From: Amycolatopsis suaedae
Lineage (GTDB): Bacteria; Actinomycetota; Actinomycetes; Mycobacteriales; Pseudonocardiaceae
DNA: 64,000 bases
NCBI RefSeq assembly: GCF_004214935.1
Contig: NZ_SFCC01000013.1
Coordinates: 221,081 to 285,080, forward strand
Reading direction: 5' to 3'
Positions within the stretch are counted from its first letter, which is position 1; each line of letters starts with the position of its first letter. The position numbers and the translations under genes were made by a program. This document shows positions 17,232-25,191 of the stretch, piece by piece. The notes under the pieces are model-generated. The model saw nothing but the letters and a program-made list of their open reading frames with translations, made no database searches and had not been told where the DNA came from.

Positions 17232-18298
17232 CCGACGTGGTGATCATCGGCGGCGGGCAGTCCGGGCTGTCCGCCGCCCGTGCCCTCAACGGGCACGGTA
17301 TCCGGCCCCTGCTGCTGGAGGCCGGGCCGGAACCGACCGGGTCGTGGGGCGACTACTACGACAGCCTCACCCTGTTCTCGCCCGCCCGCTACAGCGCCAT
17401 GCCCGGCCAGCCCTTCCCCGGCGATCCGGACGGCTACCCGCGACGGGACGAGGTGGTTGCCTACCTGCGCCGCTACGCCGGCACGGTCGACGCCGACATC
17501 CGCACCGGCACCACCGTGACGGCGGTCGAGCCGGGCCCGCGTGGCGGTTTCACCGTCCGCACGGCGGCCGGCGAGCTGATTCCCGCGGCCGGGGTGGTGG
17601 CCGCGACCGGGTCGTTCGGCAACCCGCACCTGCCGGTCCTGCCCGGCCAGGCCGGGTTCCCCGGGCGGCTGCTGCACGTGGCGGGCTACCGCGATCCCAA
17701 GCCGCACCACGGCGAACGCGTCGTCGTGGTCGGCGGCGGCAACTCCGGCGTGCAGGTCGGCTACGAACTCGCCGAGGTCGCCGACGTCACGCTCGCCACC
17801 CGTGCGCCGGTCACCTTCGTCGCCCAGCGCCGGGACGGCAAGGACCTCCACCGGTGGGCGGACGAGAGCGGCTTCGACCACCTTCCGCCACAGTGGCTGA
17901 TCCACTACCTCGGCGGGCCCGCGGTGCTGGACACCGGCGACTACCGCGCCGCCGTCGAGGACGGCAGGCTCCCCCGCCGCGAGATGTTCACCGCCTTCGA
18001 CGGCGAGCACGTCGTCTGGCCCGGTGGGCGGCGTGAACCGGTCGACACCGTCCTGTTCGCCACCGGCTACCGGCCCGATCTGGCCTACCTCGAACCCCTC
18101 GGCGCGCTGGCCGACGGGCTGCCACTGCACAGCGGTGGGCTGTCCGCCACCCATCCCGGTCTGGCCTACGTAGGCCTGGAGTTCCAGCGTGCCTTCTCCT
18201 CCAACACCCTGCGCGGGGCACACCGCGACGCCGAGTTCGTCGCCGCCGCGCTCGCCGCACACGTCCGCGACGCGCCCGCGCTGGTCGGGGTTCGCTAG
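17228..18298 (+). CDS. arsO: FAD-dependent monooxygenase-like protein of the ars operon (ArsO type)
   Basis: 356 residues from the GTG at 17228 overlapping the arsM stop. Two Rossmann dinucleotide motifs are visible: VVIIGGGQSGLSAARAL (FAD, residues 4-20) and VVVVGGGNSGVQVGYELAE (NADPH, about residue 167), plus FATGYRPDLAYL near the C terminus. This is the flavin-containing monooxygenase/thioredoxin reductase-like architecture of ArsO proteins often found in actinobacterial ars operons. An organoarsenical substrate is inferred from context only. The 3' end overlaps the convergent map gene by four bases. Confidence 0.85.
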   Translation: MTDVVIIGGGQSGLSAARALNGHGIRPLLLEAGPEPTGSWGDYYDSLTLFSPARYSAMPGQPFPGDPDGYPRRDEVVAYLRRYAGTVDADIRTGTTVTAVEPGPRGGFTVRTAAGELIPAAGVVAATGSFGNPHLPVLPGQAGFPGRLLHVAGYRDPKPHHGERVVVVGGGNSGVQVGYELAEVADVTLATRAPVTFVAQRRDGKDLHRWADESGFDHLPPQWLIHYLGGPAVLDTGDYRAAVEDGRLPRREMFTAFDGEHVVWPGGRREPVDTVLFATGYRPDLAYLEPLGALADGLPLHSGGLSATHPGLAYVGLEFQRAFSSNTLRGAHRDAEFVAAALAAHVRDAPALVGVR

Positions 18299-19062
18299 GC
18301 GGCGCGGGTGAGCACGAGCGGGCCGTCCTCGGTGACGGCGACGGTGTGCTCCGAGTGGGCAGTTCGTGAACCGTCGGCCGACCGGATGGTCCAGCCGTCC
18401 GGGTCGAAGACGATCCGGTCGGTCGTGCGGGCGAACCACGGTTCGAGCGCGAGGGTCAGCCCGGGCCGCAGCGTCAGGCCGCGGCCGGGGCGGCCCTTGT
18501 TGGGCACGTGCAGGTCCTCGTGCATGGTGCGGCCGATGCCGTGACCGCCGAACTCGGTGTTGACCGGGTAGCCGTAGTCGCGGGCCACCGCCCAGATCGC
18601 CGCCGAGATGTCGCCGAGGCGGTTGCCCGGGCGCGCCGCCTCGATCGCGGCCTCCAGTGCTTCCTCGGTGGCGCGGATGATCCGGAGATCCTCCTCGGCG
18701 GCGGTCCCGACGACGACCGTGCGTGCCGCGTCGGCCGACCAGCCGTCGATGCTGACCGCGAGGTCCGCGGTGAGCACGTCGCCGTCGCGCAGCGTGTAGT
18801 CGTGCGGCAGGCCGTGCAGGACGGCGTCGTTGACCGACAGGCAGATGACGTTGCGGAACGGGCCCTTGCCGAACGACGGCGCGTAGTCCCAGTAGCACGA
18901 CTGCGCACCCCGTCGGTTGATCATGCCGCGCACGTGGTGTTCCAGGTCCAGCAGGTTGACGCCCACGTCGGCGAGCGCGCCTACCTCGGCGAGCACCTCG
19001 GCCACGAAGCGGCCGGCCACGTGCATGCGGTCGATTTCCGCGGGCGTCTTCAGTTCGATCAC
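18295..19062 (-). CDS. map: Methionine aminopeptidase, type I
   Basis: 255 residues from a GTG at 19062. The family signature is complete: the substrate-pocket His in SVNDAVLHGLP, metal ligands Asp in LTADLAVSIDG and SADAART, His in EFGGHGIGRTMHE, Glu in LALEPWF and Glu in HSEHTVAV. It removes the initiator methionine from nascent proteins. It is probably one of several paralogues, since it is not next to secY/adk as the housekeeping gene usually is. A palindrome covers its promoter, so unlike a housekeeping copy it may be regulated. Confidence 0.95.
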   Translation of the reverse strand: MIELKTPAEIDRMHVAGRFVAEVLAEVGALADVGVNLLDLEHHVRGMINRRGAQSCYWDYAPSFGKGPFRNVICLSVNDAVLHGLPHDYTLRDGDVLTADLAVSIDGWSADAARTVVVGTAAEEDLRIIRATEEALEAAIEAARPGNRLGDISAAIWAVARDYGYPVNTEFGGHGIGRTMHEDLHVPNKGRPGRGLTLRPGLTLALEPWFARTTDRIVFDPDGWTIRSADGSRTAHSEHTVAVTEDGPLVLTRAA

Positions 19063-19081
19063 GAGTACCTCGCGTCCTCCG

Positions 19082-19131
19082 TACCGGTATAGTTATACCA
19101 GTACGGTAGCAGGCGCCGGTATATAAATACC
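19082..19131. promoter_or_regulatory. Two palindromic operators upstream of map
   Basis: Site 1 is GGTATA-GT-TATACC (19086-19099) with outer arms TAC/GTA extending to 19082-19103. Site 2 is GGTAT-ATAA-ATACC (19118-19131). Their centres are 32 bases apart, about three helical turns. Site 1 contains TATAAC on the minus strand as a plausible map -10. No candidate regulator gene is adjacent. Confidence 0.55.
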
Positions 19132-19151
19132 ACTCGGCTTTCCTGGGAGGA

Positions 19152-19178
19152 TGTCGGATCGGGACGCGCCCGTTCGTA
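19152..19178 (+). promoter_or_regulatory. Candidate ECF42-type promoter
   Basis: TGTCGG (19152-19157), 17 bases, then CGTA (19175-19178), close to the reported ECF42 pattern TGTCGA with a CGAY-like -10. It lies upstream of the DGPF-protein gene, the usual ECF42 target. Confidence 0.35.
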
Positions 19179-19221
19179 GTAGGGGTACGGACACCCGAAC
19201 CGAGAACGTCAGGAGACGAGC

Positions 19222-19545
19222 ATGCAGTACCTGGTTTCCGTGCTTCACGACCAGCCCACCACCGCCACCGCGGCGGAGATGGCCGCCATCGACGTGTTCA
19301 ACGAGCGGCTCATCGCGGACGGCAACTGGGTCTTCGCCGGCGGTCTCGCCTCGCCCGACACGGCCACGGTCATCGACAACCGGGGTGACGAGGCGGTGTT
19401 CACCGACGGGCCGTTCATCGAGTCCAAGGAGTACCTCGCCGGCTTCTGGGTTCTCGAGGCCCCCGACCTCGACGTCGCACTGAAGCTGGCGGCCGAGGGG
19501 TCGAAGGCCTGCAACCGCAGGGTCGAGGTTCGGCCGTTCCGGTGA
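19222..19545 (+). CDS. YCII/DGPF-domain protein
   Basis: 107 residues, ATG at 19222. It contains the family motif FTDGPFIESKEYLAGFWVLEAPDLDVALKLAAEGSKA and ends VEVRPF. DGPF proteins are small YCII-related, ferredoxin-like folds whose biochemical role is not settled. They are found almost invariably next to ECF42 sigma factors, as here, and are the likely target of that factor. Its TGA overlaps the sigma-factor GTG. Confidence 0.9.
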   Translation: MQYLVSVLHDQPTTATAAEMAAIDVFNERLIADGNWVFAGGLASPDTATVIDNRGDEAVFTDGPFIESKEYLAGFWVLEAPDLDVALKLAAEGSKACNRRVEVRPFR

Positions 19546-20777
19546 GCCCGGCCGACGTCCGCGAGGCGATCACCCGCGTTCACCACGAGGAGTGGGCGCG
19601 GGTGGTCGCCACGCTGACCAAGCGTTTCGGTGATCTCGACATCGCCGAGGAGGCGGCGGCCGAGGCCTTCGCCACCGCCGTCGAGCGGTGGCCGGCCGGC
19701 GGAGTCCCGCCCAACCCCGGTGCCTGGCTGACCACCACCGCCCACCGCAAGGCGATCGACCGGATCCGGCGGGAGAACAAGCGCGAGGACAAGCAGAAGG
19801 AGGCGCGGATGCTGCACGACGAGCGCGCGGAGCCGCCGGACCTCGGCGCCATCGACGACGCACGGCTGCGGCTGGTCTTCACCTGCTGTCATCCGGCGCT
19901 CGCGGCGCAGACCCGCGTGGCGCTGACGCTGCGCATGGTCGGCGGCCTGACCGTGCCCGAGATCGCCCGCGCCTTCCTGGTGCAGGAAACCGCCATGGCA
20001 CAGCGGATCACCCGCGCCAAGGCCAAGATCAAGGCGGCGCGTATCCCCTACCGGGTGCCCTCGGCGGAGGACCTCCCGGCACGTGTCTCGGGTGTGCTCG
20101 CCGTCCTCTACCTCGTCTTCAACGAGGGCTACCTGGCGACCGGTCCCGGCACCGATCCGGTGCGGCACGACCTGACCGCCGAGGCGATCCGGCTCACCCG
20201 CCTGGTCCGGACCCTCCTGCCCGGCGACGGTGAGGTGGCCGGGCTGCTGGCGCTGATGCTGCTCAGCGAGGCCCGCCGCGCCGCGCGGGTCTCCGCGAGC
20301 GGCGAGCTGGTCCCGCTCGGCGAGCAGGACCGGGGAGCCTGGGACACGGCGCTGATCGCCGAGGGACATCAGCTGGTCCGCGAACGTCTCGCGGCCGGCG
20401 TGGCGCCCGGCCGGTACCAGATCCTCGCCGCGATCAACGCCGTGCACACCTCGGCCCGCGACGTGCGGGACACCGACTGGTCGCAGGTCCTCGCCCTCTA
20501 CGACCAGCTCGTCCGGCTCGACCCGTCGCCGATCGTCGCCCTCAACCGGGCCATCGCGGTCGCCGAACTCGACGGCGCCGAGGTGGCGCTGGCGGCCGTC
20601 GACCGCCTCGACGGCACGCTGGCCGGCTACCACGCCTACCACGCGACCCGCGCCGACCTGCTGCGCAGGCTGGGCCGCAGCGAGCAGTCCCGGGCCGCCT
20701 ACGACAGGGCGATCGAACTGGCAGGCAACACCGCCGAGACCGCGTACCTGGCCCGCCGCCGCGATCAGCTGCACTAG
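19542..20777 (+). CDS. ECF42-family RNA polymerase sigma factor with C-terminal TPR-like extension
   Basis: 411 residues from the GTG at 19542. Region 2 (FGDLDIAEEAAAEAFATAVERWPAGGVPPNPGAWLTTTAHRKAIDRIRRE) and region 4 (TLRMVGGLTVPEIARAFLVQETAMAQRITRAKAKI) are followed by about 210 residues of alpha-helical, TPR-like extension (VLYLVFNEGYL, AGYHAYHATRADLLRRLGR). That is the ECF42 architecture; there is no anti-sigma gene and the extension is required for activity in studied members. It is co-transcribed with its DGPF partner. Confidence 0.93.
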   Translation: MSPADVREAITRVHHEEWARVVATLTKRFGDLDIAEEAAAEAFATAVERWPAGGVPPNPGAWLTTTAHRKAIDRIRRENKREDKQKEARMLHDERAEPPDLGAIDDARLRLVFTCCHPALAAQTRVALTLRMVGGLTVPEIARAFLVQETAMAQRITRAKAKIKAARIPYRVPSAEDLPARVSGVLAVLYLVFNEGYLATGPGTDPVRHDLTAEAIRLTRLVRTLLPGDGEVAGLLALMLLSEARRAARVSASGELVPLGEQDRGAWDTALIAEGHQLVRERLAAGVAPGRYQILAAINAVHTSARDVRDTDWSQVLALYDQLVRLDPSPIVALNRAIAVAELDGAEVALAAVDRLDGTLAGYHAYHATRADLLRRLGRSEQSRAAYDRAIELAGNTAETAYLARRRDQLH

Positions 20778-20859
20778 CCCGTGCCGGAAGCTGCCATCGG
20801 GCGTCCGGGCCTCGCGAACCCGCCTACGTTGGGGACAGGCCCCGTCCCGGAGGAAAATC

Positions 20860-21174
20860 ATGGGTTATCAGCAACGACGAGCCGAACTGGTCGCCAAGCG
20901 AGCCGCACCCCACCTGGAGCCCGGTGAGCGGATCCAGACGGGGTTCATCGCGGTCACCGGCTCCGGAATCTTCACCGTGCCCGCGGCGACGATCGTGGTC
21001 ACCGACCGGGCGATCCTGGTGGTGACCCGCGACGGCGCGCGGCGCTTCCCCCGCGACATCCGCTTCGGCACGCCGTCCGGCCTGTACCACCGGATCGAAC
21101 TCGACCGGCCGTACAAGGTGCACCGGCAGTTCTTCGCGGAGGTCGTCGCCGCCGACGAGGCACTGCCCGGCTGA
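20860..21174 (+). CDS. Small PH-like protein of unknown function
   Basis: 104 residues, ATG at 20860 with GGAGGA upstream. The core (HLEPGERIQTGFIAV, IVVTDRAILVVTRDG, RFPRDIRFG) resembles bacterial pleckstrin-homology-like domains, which often end in membrane or protein-binding roles. No membrane segment or catalytic motif is visible. It stands alone between the ECF42 gene and a convergent response-regulator gene. The function is unknown. Confidence 0.75.
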   Translation: MGYQQRRAELVAKRAAPHLEPGERIQTGFIAVTGSGIFTVPAATIVVTDRAILVVTRDGARRFPRDIRFGTPSGLYHRIELDRPYKVHRQFFAEVVAADEALPG

Positions 21175-21195
21175 GCGCGGGCCCGGCCCGCGCCG

Positions 21196-21804
21196 TCACA
21201 GCCAGCCGCGTTCGTCGGCCACCCGCAGCGCCTCCATCCGGTTGCGGGTGCCGGTCTTGGTGGTGGCCCCGGACAGGTAGTTGCGCACGGTGCCCTCGGC
21301 GAGGTACAGCCGGGCGGCGATCTCGGCGACGGTGGCGCCGGAGCGGGCCGCGATGAGCACGTCACGTTCGCGGGCGGTGAGCGGCGACTCGCCCGCCGCC
21401 AGGGTGGCCGCGGCAAGGGCCGGGTCCACCACCCGTTCCCCGGCCGCCACCCGCCGGATGGCGTCGGCGAGGGTGTCGGCAGGGGCGTCCTTGACGACGA
21501 ACCCGACCGCGCCGGCCTCCATCGCCCGGCGCAGGTAGCCGGTCCGGCCGAAGGTGGTCAGGATGACCACCCGGCAGGCGGGCACCTGCGCGGTGAGCAC
21601 GGCCGCCGCGGCCAGCCCGTCCAGGCCAGGCATGTCGATGTCCAGCAGCGCCACGTCCGGACGGTGGTCCAGTGCCGCGGCCGCCACCTCGTCGCCCCGG
21701 CCGACCGAGGCCACCACCTCGAAGTCCGGCTCCAGGTCGAGCAGGACACGCAAAGCCTGCCGGACCAGCTCCTGGTCGTCGGCGAGCAGCAGCCGGATCG
21801 TCAT
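21196..21804 (-). CDS. NarL/FixJ-type response regulator
   Basis: 202 residues from the ATG at 21804. The receiver domain (LLLADDQELVRQAL, phospho-acceptor Asp in VALLDIDMPGLDG, Lys in VVKDAP) is followed by a LuxR-type HTH (ESPLTARERDVLIAARSGATVAEIAARLYLAEGTVRNYLSGATTKTGTRNRMEALRVADERGWL). It is the partner of the kinase encoded directly upstream, with which it shares a TCAT overlap (ATGA on the coding strand). The target genes are unknown; autoregulation of the three-gene operon is plausible. Confidence 0.95.
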   Translation of the reverse strand: MTIRLLLADDQELVRQALRVLLDLEPDFEVVASVGRGDEVAAAALDHRPDVALLDIDMPGLDGLAAAAVLTAQVPACRVVILTTFGRTGYLRRAMEAGAVGFVVKDAPADTLADAIRRVAAGERVVDPALAAATLAAGESPLTARERDVLIAARSGATVAEIAARLYLAEGTVRNYLSGATTKTGTRNRMEALRVADERGWL

Positions 21805-22946
21805 GCCGGGAACTCCACGCGCAGCGACCACCCGCGTGGTGGCACCGGGCCGGCGGTCAGCACACCGCCCGCCGCTGCCACGCGGGTACGCAGTCCGTCC
21901 AACCCGGACCCGGTGCCGGCCGGGCCGCCGGCCCCGTCGTCCCGGATCTCCACGGACGACACGGTCAGCTCGACCGTGCACCGGCCGGCCCGTGCGTGCC
22001 GCACCACGTTCGTCACCCCTTCCCGCACGATCCAGCCGAACAGTTCCTGCCGCTCGGGCGGTACCCCGTCGGACGCGGTCGGCAGGTCGGCGGCGACACC
22101 CGCCGCCCTCAGCAGTTCCCGGCCGCGGGCGAGCTCGCCTGCCAGCGTCACCTCCCGGTATCCGGACACCGCGGCCCGCACGTCGGCCAGCGTCTGGCGG
22201 GACAACCGTTCCACCGACTCGATCTCCGCCAGCGCGGCGGCGGGCGCGCCGGCGGCGAGCCGCCTGGCCAGGCCGCTCTTCACGGTGATGGCGGTGAGCG
22301 AGTGGCCGAGCAGGTCGTGCAGGTCACGGGCGATCCGGTTGCGTTCGGCCTCCGAAGCCAGCCTGGCCACCTCCGCTCTGGCCTCGCGCAGCTGCCGGTT
22401 GGCCGTGGCGGTGCCGCTGAAGGCATGGACCAGCAGCGCGGTGAACACGACGGCGACCGCGTGGTACCAGCCGGGACCGGTGTCCCAGCCGGGCACCAGC
22501 ATCGGCACCACGACGCACGCCGTGGCCCCCAGCACGACGAGAGCTGGCCCCGTCCGGCGACCGGCGCGTACCGCCGCCGCCGGCACGATCACCGCGAGGA
22601 GGATCAGCGCGGTCTCGCGGGCCAGCAGCGCCACCGGCACGGCCAGTGCCGTCATCACCGCCAGCAGCCCCCAGTAGGCCTGCCACGCCGACCGCATCGA
22701 GGCGACCACGACGGCGAGGTAGCACGCGGCGATCCCCGCCAGCAGCAGGTAGCCGGCGACGAGCCCGGCGCCGCGTGAGTACTGGGCGACCCCGGCGCCC
22801 GCCAGGAACGGGTAGCAGAGCATGCCCAGCGACAGCAGCAGCCGGCGCCGTTCGTCCAAGCCGCCCGGTTGCCCGGACTCCGCCCTTCCTGCCACGCCGC
22901 CGACCGTACCGCCGCCCGGGCGGACCTGCGCGGACGCCGTGATCAC
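21801..22946 (-). CDS. Sensor histidine kinase, HisKA_3 type
   Basis: 381 residues from the GTG at 22946, chosen because its GTGA overlaps the stop of the upstream membrane-protein gene. Several hydrophobic segments (about 40-165) form the membrane sensor. They are followed by the dimerisation helix with phospho-His in ERNRIARDLHDLLGHSLTAI, then an HATPase domain (EGVTNVVRHA, DDGAGG, GLDGLRTRV). It is the DesK/LiaS-like class that works with NarL regulators. The ligand could be membrane stress, but this is not shown. Confidence 0.93.
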   Translation of the reverse strand: MITASAQVRPGGGTVGGVAGRAESGQPGGLDERRRLLLSLGMLCYPFLAGAGVAQYSRGAGLVAGYLLLAGIAACYLAVVVASMRSAWQAYWGLLAVMTALAVPVALLARETALILLAVIVPAAAVRAGRRTGPALVVLGATACVVVPMLVPGWDTGPGWYHAVAVVFTALLVHAFSGTATANRQLREARAEVARLASEAERNRIARDLHDLLGHSLTAITVKSGLARRLAAGAPAAALAEIESVERLSRQTLADVRAAVSGYREVTLAGELARGRELLRAAGVAADLPTASDGVPPERQELFGWIVREGVTNVVRHARAGRCTVELTVSSVEIRDDGAGGPAGTGSGLDGLRTRVAAAGGVLTAGPVPPRGWSLRVEFPA

Positions 22947-23371
22947 CGTGCCGCGAACGTGGTGCGCACGCTCCGCGCGAAGGTCAGCAGGACGACGATG
23001 ACCAGCAGTGCGCCGCACACCCCGTTCTCGATCTTGAACCAGACCGGGAAGGCGCCGGGAACGGACTCGATCACGACGATCGCCACCACCTGGGCGCCCG
23101 CGATGAGCCGCACCCTGCGGTAGTCACGCCGCGAGCCCCTTGCCATGGACACACCGATGGCGAAGGTGACCAGCGAGGCGACGGCCAGGATCGAGCCGCG
23201 GATCCACACCGCCTCGGTGACCATGGCGGCGTTGCCGCTGAACACCACGATCGCCAGCAGGGTCAGCACGCTCACGGCCGCGTATCCGCCAAGCAGTGAA
23301 CGAGCGATGTGCAGCTTCTCGCGGGCGTCGGGATCGGTCACGCTCGTGGGCGAGTTCGGTTGTTTCGTCAT
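22943..23371 (-). CDS. Four-helix membrane protein upstream of the two-component system
   Basis: 142 residues, ATG at 23371. Four hydrophobic segments (about 28-48, 58-78, 92-110 and 118-138) span the membrane; the short N-terminal tail is polar. It is first in the operon membrane protein-kinase-regulator, with a 4-base overlap to the kinase gene, so it may be a sensor accessory protein. No family motif was recognised. Confidence 0.8.
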   Translation of the reverse strand: MTKQPNSPTSVTDPDAREKLHIARSLLGGYAAVSVLTLLAIVVFSGNAAMVTEAVWIRGSILAVASLVTFAIGVSMARGSRRDYRRVRLIAGAQVVAIVVIESVPGAFPVWFKIENGVCGALLVIVVLLTFARSVRTTFAAR

Positions 23372-23476
23372 GCCCCCATGCTGATCAGCGCCCGTTGACG
23401 CTGGTAGCGACGTTGTCCATCACCTCCTCGTGAGGTTTGTCAGAAACCGGGCATACGACACCGCGCCGGGCGCCGT

Positions 23477-24025
23477 TCATCTGCTCCGCAGCGCGAGCTG
23501 GGTGCGGTTGCGCACGCCGAGCTTGGCCATCGCGCCGGTGAGGTGCTTCTTGACCGTGTCGACGCTGACGTAGAGTTGGTCCGCGATCTCCCGGTTGGTC
23601 AGCCCCGCCGCGACGAGGTCGGCCACCTGCCGTTCCCGTGGCGACAACATCGACCTGTCCGGCGCGGGCGGCGCCCGGTGGTTGGCCAGCCACGGACCCA
23701 GGTGACGGCACAGCAGCGACAGCAGCAACTGGTCGCGCCGGCTCACCCCGGCCGTCTCACCGTGGTAGACGACCAGCAGTGCCCTGCCGCCGGTGCCGCC
23801 GTCGACGACCCCCTGCATCAGGTTCGCGGCGCCGTCACCGGCCGGATGCCTGTCGACGGCACTGACCGGCAGGTTGCCGTGGACATCCACGATCAGGCTG
23901 TTCCGCCAGCCCAGATGACACGCCACGGCCTGCCGCACCTCGTCGAAGAAGCACTCCCGGTGCGCGCACGCGGCCGCGACCTCCAGAACCTGGAACAGTG
24001 ACCGAAAATCCTCCGCTGGCAACAT
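23477..24025 (-). CDS. LuxR-family transcriptional regulator
   Basis: 182 residues, ATG at 24025. The C-terminal 65 residues are a LuxR HTH (SMLSPRERQVADLVAAGLTNREIADQLYVSVDTVKKHLTGAMAKLGVRNRTQLALRS). The N-terminal 110 residues look like a reduced GAF-like or sensory region with three cysteines and no phospho-acceptor site. It is a single-gene unit; no partner kinase lies beside it. The ligand and targets are unknown. Confidence 0.88.
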   Translation of the reverse strand: MLPAEDFRSLFQVLEVAAACAHRECFFDEVRQAVACHLGWRNSLIVDVHGNLPVSAVDRHPAGDGAANLMQGVVDGGTGGRALLVVYHGETAGVSRRDQLLLSLLCRHLGPWLANHRAPPAPDRSMLSPRERQVADLVAAGLTNREIADQLYVSVDTVKKHLTGAMAKLGVRNRTQLALRSR

Positions 24026-24117
24026 CGTGACCCCCTACACCCGGCAACGTTTCCGCACCGAGGATGCGACGCGGACCGGGGCCCGGACATCGGTCGATGT
24101 GCGAAACCGGCTGTCAC

Positions 24118-25134
24118 TTAAGTAGGGGGTGGCCGCCGACTTTCGCCGGATGCGGGGACGCCGTGCTCCCAGACCGTCCAGCGCTCCACGATGTCCTGAA
24201 CCACCACGGACCCGACCCGGTAGGCGTTCTCGGCCGCGAGGTCCCAGCAGTCGTTCGCACCGAACGCGTCCTGCGGGCGCCCGCCCGGTGGTGCCTGGTC
24301 GAAGTTCGACCCCACGCGCAGGATCGCGACCCGGGCGGCGTCGACCAGTCCGGCCGCCGCGGCCCGCCACAGGACCAGCAGCGTGGCGTTGTCCTCCATC
24401 TGCGTCGTGCAGTACTGGCCGCGTCCCCCGGTGAAGACGCTGACCCAGCGCCGGGCCCGCTGGCTCAGCAGCGGCCCGGACCAGAAGGTGTTCTCCGACA
24501 TGGTCGAACCGATCCGCACCATCGGCGCGGCGTTCGCCGGGGCCTCGGGATAGCGGGCGCGCAGCGCGGCGGCCTGTTCGCTGTCGGCCAGGTCCACGTC
24601 CGCGGTGAGCCGGTACGCCGCACGCAGGAACCGGGGGTCCAGCTCGAACACCTCGTGGCCCAGGCCCCAGGCCGGTGGTGCGCCCGGACGGTCCGCGCCG
24701 AGCGCGACGTAGCCGGAGTCCCAGCCGTCAGGTAGTTCCCTGGCGTCGATGTGGTGGGCCGCACCGCCGTGGACGGCGAAGTCGGTCCACACGGCGGTGC
24801 CGAGTGTGCCCTGTGCGGGGTCGATCCCGCTGATACCGGCCACCAGGATGTAGGTGCCGCGCAGATCGAAGTGACCACTGTGGACCAGCGCGGTCAGCGA
24901 GGCCGCCGCGTTCGCCTCCCCGGCACCGGTCACCACGAGCCCCACGCCCCGTTCGTCGTAGCGGACGACGGGCGATTCGGCGGGCAACCCGGACACGGCG
25001 ACCTCGCGGTCGAACCGGCCCCCGGCGAGCCACAACCGGGACTCCAGTCTCCTGGCCGGATCCGGCCCGTCGTACATGGTCACCACCAGCACCCGCAGCG
25101 GCAGCGCCTTCTTCGTCTCCGTGGTGACCGACAC
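24118..25134 (-). CDS. Purine nucleoside permease-like (NUP family) protein
   Basis: 338 residues from a GTG at 25134. Family features: VLVVTMYDGPDPARRLE near the start, VVTGAGEANAAASLTALV, YILVAGISGIDP, VRIGSTMSENTFWSGPLLSQRA, QYCTTQMEDNATL and ILRVGSNFDQAPPG. The fold is related to nucleoside phosphorylases, and many members have a signal peptide; this one has none that I can see, so it may be a cytoplasmic nucleoside phosphorylase-like enzyme rather than a transporter. It is monocistronic or first before the glycosidase gene in the same direction. Confidence 0.85.
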   Translation of the reverse strand: MSVTTETKKALPLRVLVVTMYDGPDPARRLESRLWLAGGRFDREVAVSGLPAESPVVRYDERGVGLVVTGAGEANAAASLTALVHSGHFDLRGTYILVAGISGIDPAQGTLGTAVWTDFAVHGGAAHHIDARELPDGWDSGYVALGADRPGAPPAWGLGHEVFELDPRFLRAAYRLTADVDLADSEQAAALRARYPEAPANAAPMVRIGSTMSENTFWSGPLLSQRARRWVSVFTGGRGQYCTTQMEDNATLLVLWRAAAAGLVDAARVAILRVGSNFDQAPPGGRPQDAFGANDCWDLAAENAYRVGSVVVQDIVERWTVWEHGVPASGESRRPPPT

Positions 25135-25191
25135 GGCTGTCAGCCCATCACGAAGGCGACCCAGCCGGGTATTACCCGAAGGTGGAACCGG

